Source: Eudoraea chungangensis
GTDB taxonomy: Bacteria > Bacteroidota > Bacteroidia > Flavobacteriales > Flavobacteriaceae
Direction: 5' to 3'
Length of the DNA stretch: 64,000 nucleotides
Assembly (NCBI RefSeq): GCF_029360665.1
Contig: NZ_JARDUB010000003.1
Location: 1-64,000 of the forward strand
Positions 18,838 through 26,922 of this stretch are shown here, piece by piece. The position numbers and the translations under genes are program-made. Every line of letters begins with the position of its first letter. Within the stretch, counting starts at the first letter, position 1. The notes beneath the pieces were generated by a model. That model had not been told where the DNA came from. It searched no databases and saw nothing but the letters and a program-made list of their open reading frames with translations.

Positions 18838-19445
18838 TAAAAATCAGATTTGTTAACCGTTTCCTTATAGTATTCTAGCAGTTCTTGCACAAGGTTAAGT
18901 CGCGCTCTTTTTTGGCGCTGACTAACAGCAGACTGTTTTATCTTGAGTTTTTCAACGATTTCTCGCTGTTTCCAATTCGGATTTTGGAGGCTAATTAGAA
19001 TAATTTCGGCTGAAACGACACTCCAGGAATCCATAAAATCTAACGCCAGCTTGAATAGAAGGTTTAAAGTTTTCTCATGTGCATTACCAGTACTAATGCC
19101 CAAGTTTACTCCCTCTTCCTTCAGTCTGGATAGTGTTCTCCCCGACCTTCTGTAAGCAGATCCATTAGAATCCGTAATACCAGCACCTTGATATTCTTCT
19201 TCCCCCAGGCCAATGCCTATTCGTACATCTAAGTATGGAATTGTTTTGATTAGTGCCTTTATTCCGATAGCAGTCTCTAAGGCCAGTTCTGGAGAAGTTG
19301 ATAATTGAAATTCATCCCCTCTATAGATTTCCCAATTACGTGAAGATTCTCCTACTTTACGGAGGTAATCTTTTAACAAGGGCATCCATTTTTCAGTTCC
19401 AGTTTTTTCTGAATTTACTATATCGCCAGTCAGTACTGCAAGCAT
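18837..19445 (-). CDS. SatD family protein with cyclase-like N-terminus and HTH C-terminus
   Basis: 202-residue cytoplasmic protein of the SatD family, named from the acid-tolerance locus of Streptococcus mutans; its biochemical role is unknown. The N-terminal part begins MLAVLTGDIVNSEKTG and contains IYRGDEFQLST near 60. An Asp on a first strand and an RGDEF-like hairpin echo the palm of GGDEF and class III cyclases. The segment YLDVRIGIGLGEEEYQGAGI is also reminiscent of them. Residues about 155-195 look like a helix-turn-helix (NWKQREIVEKLKIKQSAVSQ). It is coupled to the DUF3307 gene. Confidence 0.8.
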   Translation of the reverse strand: MLAVLTGDIVNSEKTGTEKWMPLLKDYLRKVGESSRNWEIYRGDEFQLSTSPELALETAIGIKALIKTIPYLDVRIGIGLGEEEYQGAGITDSNGSAYRRSGRTLSRLKEEGVNLGISTGNAHEKTLNLLFKLALDFMDSWSVVSAEIILISLQNPNWKQREIVEKLKIKQSAVSQRQKRARLNLVQELLEYYKETVNKSDF

Positions 19446-19539
19446 TTTTATAAGGATATAAGCTAATATATAAAAATATTAACATAATTACTAATAATAT
19501 TATTTATTTCTTGTTTTCCTTATACTTGTAGTCTTGGAT

Positions 19540-20001
19540 TCAGAACCATCTTCTAACCAGGATACAATAATTTTTATAGTCTTTCCCGAAGCGTTCAAGA
19601 AGCGCTTTCTCTTCTAAGGAAATTTGAAATCTATTCATATAACCAACAAAACCTGCGGCCAGTAAAATATTAAAAGCGTTACCTAACCACAAGCCCCATG
19701 CTAGCAAAAAAAGCAAAAGTCCCAAATACATGGGATTTCTAGAGAAATTATACAAACCCGTAGTGACCAGATTAGAAACCTTCGACAACTTTTTAGGGTG
19801 AATTGTTGTGCGAAATTTGTAAAACTGAAGAAGCGATATTATTCCCAGGGCTATGCCTAGGATAACAAAAAGCTTACAAAAGAATATGCGTCCATAGAAA
19901 TCAAAGCCTCCAACGGGCAAGAGTAAGTTGAGCATCCACATAAGTAATGCAAAAATCCCAAAGACTAGAACGGGAGGTATTTTAAGATTTAGTTGATCCA
20001 T
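19540..20001 (-). CDS. membrane methyltransferase, isoprenylcysteine carboxyl methyltransferase-like (ICMT/PEMT family)
   Basis: 153-residue membrane protein with four to five hydrophobic segments (about 10-28, 36-58, 93-112 and 112-128). The family motif TTGLYNFSRNPMYLGLLLFL (about 85-104) and the C-terminal EEKALLERFGKDYKNYCILV (about 130-149) are typical of the ICMT/phospholipid methyltransferase superfamily. These enzymes use S-adenosylmethionine at the membrane face. Bacterial members of this size have unknown substrates, possibly lipids. It is divergent from rdgB. Confidence 0.8.
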   Translation of the reverse strand: MDQLNLKIPPVLVFGIFALLMWMLNLLLPVGGFDFYGRIFFCKLFVILGIALGIISLLQFYKFRTTIHPKKLSKVSNLVTTGLYNFSRNPMYLGLLLFLLAWGLWLGNAFNILLAAGFVGYMNRFQISLEEKALLERFGKDYKNYCILVRRWF

Positions 20002-20021
20002 AAGACTGCTGATAAAATTAC

Positions 20022-20029
20022 TACTTTTG
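20022..20029 (+). promoter_or_regulatory. TACTTTTG promoter element for rdgB
   Basis: TACTTTTG matches TAnnTTTG and lies 38 bases before the rdgB ATG. Confidence 0.45.
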
Positions 20030-20067
20030 ATTTCTTTTTAATCTCTTTTTGACCAATAATTATAGCT

Positions 20068-20646
20068 ATGAAACTTGTTTTCGCCACTCAAAACAGGAAT
20101 AAGATTAAAGAGGTAAAACTCTTGTTGCCGTCTGAAATTAATATTATCTCACTTGCAGAACTTCATTGCCACGAAGATATCCCGGAGACTGCAGACACTT
20201 TAGATGGAAATGCTCAATTAAAAGCAGAATTTGTTTGGAACAAATATGCCCTCGGGAGTTTTGCTGACGATACAGGGCTCCTAATAGATGCTCTTAATGG
20301 GGCGCCTGGGGTATATTCGGCAAGGTATGCAGGTCTTCAAGCCACAGCAGATGATAATATTGATAAAGTTTTACACAAAATGAAAAATAAATCAAACCGG
20401 GCGGCGAGATTTATCACTTCCATTGCCTTAAACTTAGATGGGTCTACGCATTTTTTTAAAGGAATTATTGAAGGACAAATAAGCAAAGAAAGAATGGGAA
20501 AAAAAGGCTTTGGATATGACCCAATTTTTATCCCAAAAGGATACCAAAAAAGCTTCGCACAAATGACACCTGAAGAAAAAAATTCAATCAGTCATAGAGG
20601 AAGGGCCTTAGAATATTTAAATACCTATCTCCGCAAAACATTATAA
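20068..20646 (+). CDS. rdgB: non-canonical purine NTP pyrophosphatase (ITPase)
   Basis: 192-residue house-cleaning enzyme that hydrolyses dITP, XTP and related nucleotides to monophosphates, keeping deaminated purines out of DNA. Diagnostic motifs are LVFATQNRNKIKEVKLLL at the N-terminus, SFADDTGLLIDALNGAPGVY (near 64) with the catalytic Asp, GKKGFGYDPIFIPKG (near 145) and NSISHRGRAL (near 173). Length is normal. It stands between the divergent membrane methyltransferase and the DEAD-box helicase gene, which has its own promoter. Confidence 0.97.
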   Translation: MKLVFATQNRNKIKEVKLLLPSEINIISLAELHCHEDIPETADTLDGNAQLKAEFVWNKYALGSFADDTGLLIDALNGAPGVYSARYAGLQATADDNIDKVLHKMKNKSNRAARFITSIALNLDGSTHFFKGIIEGQISKERMGKKGFGYDPIFIPKGYQKSFAQMTPEEKNSISHRGRALEYLNTYLRKTL

Positions 20647-20658
20647 TTCTTTTAAGTA

Positions 20659-20687
20659 TTGGTTCTTAATAAATAAGAGTATCTTTG
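20659..20687 (+). promoter_or_regulatory. promoter of the DEAD-box helicase gene
   Basis: A TTG at 20659-20661 and a TATCTTTG at 20680-20687 have an 18-base spacer. The start codon is at 20799, so the transcript would have a leader of about 105 bases. Confidence 0.55.
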
Positions 20688-20691
20688 CGCC

Positions 20692-20798
20692 TTAAATTAA
20701 TGCCGCTGGTATAGCATGTGTTGCGCTGGGTCTTTTAGGTTAGATGAACAATCGCTCTATGCAACATAAATATTTGCGATTAAGTAAATTAACATATT
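20692..20798 (+). promoter_or_regulatory. structured 5' leader of the DEAD-box helicase gene
   Basis: The leader contains two small complementary pairs: TGTTGC (20719-20724) with GCAACA (20761-20766), and AATCGC (20750-20755) with GCGATT (20776-20781). They interlock, so they would compete. Long structured leaders are common on cold-induced RNA helicase genes; the link here is inference. Confidence 0.3.
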
Positions 20799-22583
20799 AT
20801 GACAAAATTTGAGGCGTTAGGGCTAGAGAAGTCCCTATTAGATGCCATTACCGATATGGGCTTTGATACCCCATCAGAAGTACAAGAAAAATCTATTCCA
20901 CTACTCCTAAGTGACGAAATCGACCTGGTGGCCTTGGCCCAAACGGGTACTGGAAAAACAGCAGCTTTTGGTTTTCCTTTAATTCAGAAAATTGACCATA
21001 GTAGCAGAACAACACAAGGATTAATACTTTCCCCTACTAGAGAGCTTTGTTTACAGATTACCAATGAAATGCAACTGTATTCCAAATATGTAAAAGGGCT
21101 AAACATTGTAGCTGTTTACGGAGGAGCAAGTATTACAGAACAGGCCAGACAGATTAAGCGAGGAGCACAAATAATCGTTGCAACTCCTGGTCGAATGAAA
21201 GACATGATTGGCAGAGGAATTATAGATATATCCAAAATAGACTATTGTGTTTTAGATGAAGCGGATGAAATGCTAAACATGGGGTTTTATGAAGATATCA
21301 AAGACATACTCTCCAATACGCCCGAATCTAAATCTACCTGGCTCTTTTCGGCTACCATGCCAAAAGAAGTAGCCTCTATAGCTAAAAAGTTTATGCATAA
21401 GCCAGCGGAGATCACCGTTGGATCTAAGAATTCTGGTGTAGATACGGTACAGCACGAGTATTATACCGTAGGAGGCAGAGACAGGTATCCTGCTCTAAAA
21501 AGGCTGGCTGATGCCAATCCCGGGATTTTTTCAGTGGTTTTTTGTAGAACTAAAAGAGATACCCAGAAAGTAGCTGAAAAACTTATTGAAGATGGGTATA
21601 ATGCCGGTGCTCTGCATGGAGATTTAAGTCAGAATCAGCGAGATTTGGTAATGAATGCTTTTCGAAAGAAGCAAATTCAGATGTTAGTTGCCACCGATGT
21701 TGCTGCCAGAGGAATTGATGTAGACGACATTACCCATGTTATCAACTATCAGCTGCCAGACGAAATTGAGACCTATACGCATAGAAGCGGAAGAACAGGA
21801 CGTGCTGGGAAATCTGGGATATCTATGGTCATTGTAACCCGAAGTGAACTTCGGAAGATTGGAGCCATTGAAAAGAAAATTCAACAAAAATTTATCAGCA
21901 AAAAGATTCCTACCGGAATAGAGATTTGCGAAATTCAGTTATACCACCTAGCTAACAGGATACGCAATACCAAAATAAATGAGGAAGTAAACAACTATCT
22001 TCCAGCTATTCACGACGTATTGGAAGGCTTGGATAGAGAGGAATTGATACAAAAAATTGTTTCTGTAGAATTTACTCGCTTTTTTAATTATTACAATCGA
22101 AGTAAAGATCTGAATACTACCGATGGTGATCGTGGGAATAGAAAGGAAAAAGATTTCCAGTCAGACTCGGGCTCTGTTCGATATTTTATTAATATCGGTG
22201 AAAGAGATGGTTACGATTGGATGTCGTTAAAAGACTTTCTAAAGGATACTCTCTCCCTAGGCAAAGAAGATTTGTATAAGGTCGACGTAAAAGATAGTTT
22301 TGCTTTTTTCAATGCAGATTCGCAATACAAAGACTTTATCCTTGAAACCTTTACCGACTTTAAGGTAAAAGGACGTTTCATAAATGTTGAAGTTTCGGAC
22401 AACCCAGGAGGAGGTCGTAAGAGAAGACGGGATAAAGATTCGCGAAGATCGAATAATAAATATGGAGAAAAATCCAGAGGAAAAGGGAGGAAGAAAGATT
22501 CGAATTTCTCCAAAGGGTCTGGAGGATCTAGAAGATCCGCTTCCTCCGGTAGAAGGAGCAAGAAGAGAGATGGGTTTTATTAG
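20799..22583 (+). CDS. DEAD-box ATP-dependent RNA helicase, DeaD/CsdA-like
   Basis: 594-residue RNA helicase. Motifs in order: Q motif (PSEVQEKSIPLLL near 27), Walker A AQTGTGKTAAF near 46, PTRELCLQI, TPGRMKDMI, the DEAD box VLDEADEMLNMGF near 151, SATMP, ATDVAARGIDVDD near 305 and HRSGRTGRAG near 330. About residues 455-530 form a DbpA/CsdA-type RNA-binding domain (YFINIGERDGYDWMSLKDFL). The tail (535-594) is a disordered Arg/Lys/Ser/Gly stretch. The architecture resembles E. coli DeaD, which acts in ribosome assembly and cold growth. The gene has its own promoter and a long leader. Confidence 0.93.
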   Translation: MTKFEALGLEKSLLDAITDMGFDTPSEVQEKSIPLLLSDEIDLVALAQTGTGKTAAFGFPLIQKIDHSSRTTQGLILSPTRELCLQITNEMQLYSKYVKGLNIVAVYGGASITEQARQIKRGAQIIVATPGRMKDMIGRGIIDISKIDYCVLDEADEMLNMGFYEDIKDILSNTPESKSTWLFSATMPKEVASIAKKFMHKPAEITVGSKNSGVDTVQHEYYTVGGRDRYPALKRLADANPGIFSVVFCRTKRDTQKVAEKLIEDGYNAGALHGDLSQNQRDLVMNAFRKKQIQMLVATDVAARGIDVDDITHVINYQLPDEIETYTHRSGRTGRAGKSGISMVIVTRSELRKIGAIEKKIQQKFISKKIPTGIEICEIQLYHLANRIRNTKINEEVNNYLPAIHDVLEGLDREELIQKIVSVEFTRFFNYYNRSKDLNTTDGDRGNRKEKDFQSDSGSVRYFINIGERDGYDWMSLKDFLKDTLSLGKEDLYKVDVKDSFAFFNADSQYKDFILETFTDFKVKGRFINVEVSDNPGGGRKRRRDKDSRRSNNKYGEKSRGKGRKKDSNFSKGSGGSRRSASSGRRSKKRDGFY

Positions 22584-22657
22584 TTAATTCTATAATAAAA
22601 ATTGGCTTTAGCGACCTTTTTTCACTTTATTCGTGGACTAAAGTTCCACTGTACTTT

Positions 22658-23434
22658 ATGAAGAAGTTTTTAATATGTACTCTATGCTTAATCTCTTTAG
22701 TCGGATTTTCTCAGGAATCTGAAGGAGAGCCGGTTGTGCAGGAGTTTCAAGCCATTGTAGTCAATGCACAGTCTAGCAGCCCATTAGAAAGTGTTCACGT
22801 TGTAAATCTTAACAGAGTGGTTGGTACCATTACCAATAAAAAAGGAGAGTTTTCTATGACGGCAGCAGTCAACGATACACTTTATTTCTCCTATCTGGGT
22901 TTTAAATCGCAGAAAATTAGGGTAACTAATGATATGTTTCGCTTTAAAGACACTAAAATTGCCCTTACCGAATTAGCATATGCATTAGAAGAAGTGGTTG
23001 TTCGACCCTACTCATTGACCGGGTATTTGGAAATCGATATTAAAAATTTACCAATAAACAACTCCTATCAGTATAGCATCTCAGGATTACCAACCAGCTA
23101 TGAGGCTGGAAGTAAAAGTCCAGGTGCGGTTACTAAGGTATTGGGCTCTATCTTAAATCCTGCCGATCTGCTTAGGAACTTATTTGGCAAAAAACCTGCA
23201 CAAATGAGAAAAATGAGGCAGATTAAAGAAGATGATGATATAAGAGATTTGTTGGCATCTAAATTTGATAGAGAAACACTTACCGAATTGTTACAAATAG
23301 ACAAGGTAGACATAGATGATATTCTTTCTAACTGCAATTATTCTACATCTTTCATAAAAACTGCGAATGATCTTCAGATTTTAGATGCAATAAGCAGTTG
23401 TTACGAAGAATATAAGGTACTTAATCGCAAATAG
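22658..23434 (+). CDS. carboxypeptidase-regulatory-like domain exported protein
   Basis: 258-residue exported protein. Signal peptide MKKFLICTLCLISLVGFSQ (1-19). Residues about 28-115 form a carboxypeptidase-regulatory-like (CarboxypepD_reg-like) domain: FQAIVVNAQSSSPLESVHVV, GTITNKKGEFSMTA, DTLYFSYLGFKSQKI and LEEVVVRPYSLTGYLE. This is the same module found at the N-terminus of SusC-like receptors, but no barrel follows. The C-terminal half (150-258) is helical and charged and I do not recognise it. It is probably a periplasmic or outer-membrane-associated protein; the role is unknown. Confidence 0.75.
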   Translation: MKKFLICTLCLISLVGFSQESEGEPVVQEFQAIVVNAQSSSPLESVHVVNLNRVVGTITNKKGEFSMTAAVNDTLYFSYLGFKSQKIRVTNDMFRFKDTKIALTELAYALEEVVVRPYSLTGYLEIDIKNLPINNSYQYSISGLPTSYEAGSKSPGAVTKVLGSILNPADLLRNLFGKKPAQMRKMRQIKEDDDIRDLLASKFDRETLTELLQIDKVDIDDILSNCNYSTSFIKTANDLQILDAISSCYEEYKVLNRK

Positions 23435-23568
23435 ACACATAAGCTAAGAGACTAAGCCTTAACACAATAAGCAAGGCCTAAGCATATGTTTTACAGAAGA
23501 GCAGCAAATTGGCAAATAAATTTCATATTCCGGCATTCATTTTATAGTTTTAAGAAAAATCTATAAAC

Positions 23569-25263
23569 ATGAAAAAACTGCTTGTTGCCACTGCAATTTT
23601 TGCAATTTTTTTTAGCTGTAAAGAGAATAAATCTTCCCAAGAACCTGTACCTGCTAATTCACAAACTACTGCTGGCCTTGAAAAAGAAAAAGAAGTTCCT
23701 TTCCTATGGGAAGGAGCCACTATTTATTTCTTGTTAACCGACAGATTTAATAATGGAGACCTCACGAACGACATTACCTTAGAAAGAACAAATGAAACAG
23801 GTGTATTAAGAGGCTTTATGGGAGGAGATATAAAAGGAATTACTAATAAAATTAAAGAGGGCTATTTTACAAAATTAGGAGTAAATGCCATTTGGTTTAC
23901 CCCTGTAGTAGAACAAATCCATGGGGACACAGATGAAGGAACTGGCAATTCCTATGGGTATCATGGTTATTGGGCCAAAGATTGGACTGCATTAGACCCT
24001 AATTTTGGCACAAAAAAAGATCTGGAACAACTAGTAAAAGAGGCACATAGCCATAACATTCGCGTATTAATGGATGTTGTTGTTAATCATACAGGGCCCG
24101 TAACGGAAGAGGATCCGGTTTGGCCTGACGAATGGGTAAGAACTACCCCACTTTGTGAGAACACAACTTATCAAAATACCACTAGCTGCACTTTGGTTGA
24201 AAACCTACCAGATATCTATACAGAATCTGACCAAGCCGTGGAATTACCAGATCCTCTTTTGGCTAAATGGAAACAAGAAGGCAGGTTAAGTACCGAGCTA
24301 GATGAATTGCAACTTTTTTTTGAAAGAACTGGCTATCCAAGAGCACCGCGTTTTTACATAATTAAATGGCTTACGGACTATGTAAACGACTTGGGTGTTG
24401 ATGGCTTTAGAGTAGACACAGTAAAACACGCCGACGAGCATACTTGGGCAGAATTATATGCCCAAGCATCCTATGCCTTTGAAACATGGAAGAAAAAGCA
24501 TCCGCAAGAAGTACTAGACGAAAATCCATTTTATATGGTCGGTGAAGTTTACGGCTATGAGATTTCAAAAGGAAGAGCATATGATTTCGGAGATAAAAAA
24601 GTAGATTATTTTAACTATGGCTTTCATAGTTTAATCAACTTTGATCTGAAAAAAGATGCCCATAAAGACTATGAAACCATTTTCAAGAAATATAGTAAGC
24701 TATTAAACACTAAATTAAAAGATAGAGGGGTTGTTAATTATTTAACCTCCCATGATGATCAAAGTCCGTTTGATAAAGAAAGACAAAACTCTTTTAAGGC
24801 AGCTAACGTTCTTTTGCTAACCCCTGGCACTGCACAGATTTATTATGGTGATGAGTCTAATAGAGATCTAACCATAGAAGGTGCCGTTGGCGATGCAACA
24901 CTTAGATCATTTATGAATTGGAAAGAAATAGATAGTCTTCCTAAAATCCAAGAATTAATGGCGCATTGGCAAAAATTGGGAAGCTTTAGAAAAAATCATC
25001 CTGCGATTGGTGCAGGTAAACACAAAAGATTGGCTAAAAAGCCCTATGTTTTTAGTAGAACATATATAGATGAAGATTACAAAGACAAAGTAGTTGTTGG
25101 TTTAGAACTACCTAAAGGAAAAAAATACCTTTGGGTAAAGGGGTTTTTTGGAGACGGAACCAAACTATACGATACCTATTCCGAAACAGAAGTAGAGGTT
25201 AAAAACGGGAAAGTATATCTTGAAAATAACCATACCATGGCCCTATTGGAACTAGCCGATTAG
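23569..25263 (+). CDS. alpha-amylase family (GH13) lipoprotein
   Basis: 564-residue lipoprotein: lipobox FAIFFSCKENKSS (Cys near 17) predicts anchoring to the envelope. GH13 barrel motifs: FLLTDRFNNGD near 54, region I VLMDVVVNHTGP near 165, region II GVDGFRVDTVKHADEH near 278 (nucleophile Asp), region III MVGEVYGYE near 323 (acid/base Glu) and region IV VVNYLTSHDDQSP near 388 (transition-state Asp). The C-terminal 70 residues form the usual beta domain. It should cleave alpha-glucans, but the subfamily is unclear. There is no susC, susD or susE nearby, so it is not in a classical starch-utilisation locus. Confidence 0.9.
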   Translation: MKKLLVATAIFAIFFSCKENKSSQEPVPANSQTTAGLEKEKEVPFLWEGATIYFLLTDRFNNGDLTNDITLERTNETGVLRGFMGGDIKGITNKIKEGYFTKLGVNAIWFTPVVEQIHGDTDEGTGNSYGYHGYWAKDWTALDPNFGTKKDLEQLVKEAHSHNIRVLMDVVVNHTGPVTEEDPVWPDEWVRTTPLCENTTYQNTTSCTLVENLPDIYTESDQAVELPDPLLAKWKQEGRLSTELDELQLFFERTGYPRAPRFYIIKWLTDYVNDLGVDGFRVDTVKHADEHTWAELYAQASYAFETWKKKHPQEVLDENPFYMVGEVYGYEISKGRAYDFGDKKVDYFNYGFHSLINFDLKKDAHKDYETIFKKYSKLLNTKLKDRGVVNYLTSHDDQSPFDKERQNSFKAANVLLLTPGTAQIYYGDESNRDLTIEGAVGDATLRSFMNWKEIDSLPKIQELMAHWQKLGSFRKNHPAIGAGKHKRLAKKPYVFSRTYIDEDYKDKVVVGLELPKGKKYLWVKGFFGDGTKLYDTYSETEVEVKNGKVYLENNHTMALLELAD

Positions 25264-25637
25264 GTGGAAGAATGAAGAGCAATTCTATTTCCCTCGCAAT
25301 CTAAAAACAAAGCCATATAGCCGTGGCCTTCTCCTATAGCCGTTTTATCTTGAAGAATGTTGCCCCCAGCTTCCTTTATTCTATCTAGTTCCTGAGACAG
25401 GTCCTTACAGGAAAAATACAGAAGTGGTCCTGCTTTATTGCTTGGAATATACGAATCGTGTTTAACTAATGCACCAGAAGTACCATTCTTATCCTGAAAA
25501 TTGGGAAACCACCCCATAACAAATCCTTCTAGCTTGTGTAGCGAAATCTTGATCCTAAAAACCTTCTCATAAAAAGTAATGGCCCGTTCCATGTTGATAA
25601 CCGGAATTTCAATCCAAACTATTAGATTTTGGTCCAT
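25260..25637 (-). CDS. VOC family protein (glyoxalase/dioxygenase fold)
   Basis: 125-residue vicinal-oxygen-chelate protein. It shows the paired beta-alpha-beta-beta-beta modules: NLIVWIEIPVINMERAITFY at the N-terminus and LLYFSCKDLSQELDRIKEAG with GYMALFLDCEGNRIALHS in the second half. Small stand-alone members of this type often bind a metal and are of unknown substrate. It converges with the amylase gene (four-base overlap) and is followed upstream by the SRPBCC gene on the same strand, nine bases away, suggesting cotranscription. Confidence 0.82.
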   Translation of the reverse strand: MDQNLIVWIEIPVINMERAITFYEKVFRIKISLHKLEGFVMGWFPNFQDKNGTSGALVKHDSYIPSNKAGPLLYFSCKDLSQELDRIKEAGGNILQDKTAIGEGHGYMALFLDCEGNRIALHSST

Positions 25638-25646
25638 GTTTCTATT

Positions 25647-26177
25647 TTATGCCTTTTCCATAATGGCTTTCAAACTGGCAAGTCCTTCCTCAAATTCTTT
25701 CCCTACCATTTTATCCATATTCATAAAAAGCATCATTATACTCATTGGAAACTTGTTTTTACCAGAAAAACCCCAGCTAACTTCAGTACTATCACTTCCC
25801 AATTCTTTAACTTTTAGATAGGCATCGGATTCTGATTTATACGGTTTAAAAAACCTTAATTGACTTTCGATTATTTCATTATCCACAATATTGGTTATTT
25901 CCTGCTCCCCACTGCCTACTTCTTTATTACCTTCCCATTTACTTAAAAACCCAGAAGTCCCGTCAACACCTACAAATTCTTTCTTCATATTTGGATCTTT
26001 TTTCATCCAAGGGCTCCACGCATCTTGATTTTTTAAATATTTCAAATATTCAAAAACCTCCTTTGTTGGTTTGTTTATTTCAACTAGTCTGTTTACATGA
26101 TAGGTCTTGGGAGCTATAATCCCTAATACCAGAATTAGTAGAATTACTGCCGCCAAAATGTATAAAATTGTTGTCAT
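25647..26177 (-). CDS. SRPBCC family protein with N-terminal membrane anchor
   Basis: 176-residue protein. Residues 4-24 form a single membrane segment (ILYILAAVILLILVLGIIA), followed by a START/Bet v1-like helix-grip domain: VNRLVEINKPTKEVFEYLKY, WSPWMKKDPNMKKEF and SEDAYLK-like strands, ending in a long C-terminal helix (KMVGKEFEEGLASLKAIMEK). Such proteins bind hydrophobic ligands and are often labelled polyketide cyclase, but no specific role can be given. It lies in a minus-strand run with the VOC protein and the TrmH-like methyltransferase. Confidence 0.82.
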   Translation of the reverse strand: MTTILYILAAVILLILVLGIIAPKTYHVNRLVEINKPTKEVFEYLKYLKNQDAWSPWMKKDPNMKKEFVGVDGTSGFLSKWEGNKEVGSGEQEITNIVDNEIIESQLRFFKPYKSESDAYLKVKELGSDSTEVSWGFSGKNKFPMSIMMLFMNMDKMVGKEFEEGLASLKAIMEKA

Positions 26178-26219
26178 TTACCTGAATATTAATTGGTTGT
26201 ATCTAAAGATACTAAAAAA

Positions 26220-26876
26220 TTATAGCTTTTGGTAGTAGCGATTAATGATCTGATCACAACTTTTAATTGACTTCTTTGCCCAATCCAAGCGCTTTTCTAA
26301 AATTTCCTCTTCAGACAGATGCCACGGCACTTCCGAATCTCTTAACCTCTGGGATAATTGCTGTAAGATAATGGCAACCGCTACAGAAATATTGAGACTT
26401 TCTGTAAATCCAAGCATTGGAATTCTAATAAGATCGTCGGCTTTTTTAAATACATTCTTAGTTAGCCCGTCTTTCTCTGTTCCAAAGAAAAGAGCCATAG
26501 GCTTGTCTACTGTTAAATTGTCTACAAGTTTGCCAGATTTGTCCGGACTTGTAGCCACAATACGATAGCCTTCTGATTTGAGCTTCTTGATACAACTAAC
26601 AGCATCGTCGTATCGCCTTAAATCGACCCATTTTTCTGCACCCATTGCGATATTCTTATCTAACCGATCCCCATACCTATTTTCTATAAGATGTAGCTCC
26701 TGAATACCAAATACTTCACAACTCCGTAATACTGCACTAGTATTGTGAAGCTGGTATACATCTTCCATAACCACAGTTAAAAATTTAGTACGCAGATTGA
26801 GCACTTCTAAAAAACGTTCCTTACGTTCAGCAGTTAGAAATGTCTCCAAATACGCAAGCAGTGCCATATCTACCAT
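26220..26876 (-). CDS. trmH: tRNA (guanosine-2'-O)-methyltransferase, TrmH-like
   Basis: 218-residue SPOUT methyltransferase closest to TrmH, which makes Gm18 in tRNA. Motif 1 is DVYQLHNTSAVLRSCEVFGI (near 38-57; Asn and Arg conserved). Motif 2 is MALFFGTEKDGLTKNVFKKA (near 131-150). Motif 3 is IPMLGFTESLNISVAVAIIL (near 152-171), which forms the knot. The C-terminal tail (RLDWAKKSIKSCDQIINRYY) resembles the TrmH extension rather than RlmB. The tRNA specificity is an inference from this similarity. It is divergent from the sirtuin gene. Confidence 0.85.
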   Translation of the reverse strand: MVDMALLAYLETFLTAERKERFLEVLNLRTKFLTVVMEDVYQLHNTSAVLRSCEVFGIQELHLIENRYGDRLDKNIAMGAEKWVDLRRYDDAVSCIKKLKSEGYRIVATSPDKSGKLVDNLTVDKPMALFFGTEKDGLTKNVFKKADDLIRIPMLGFTESLNISVAVAIILQQLSQRLRDSEVPWHLSEEEILEKRLDWAKKSIKSCDQIINRYYQKL

Positions 26877-26922
26877 AACCCTAAGATAGGAAAATCACGT
26901 ATATTTAGTTTCAATTTACAGT

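Noticed and set aside
22384-22587. 67-codon frame in the helicase tail
   Set aside because: Alternate reading of the repetitive Arg/Gly-rich tail; no independent start signal.
23569-25263. Starch-utilisation locus around the GH13 lipoprotein
   Set aside because: No SusC, SusD or further glycoside hydrolase is adjacent; the gene looks solitary.
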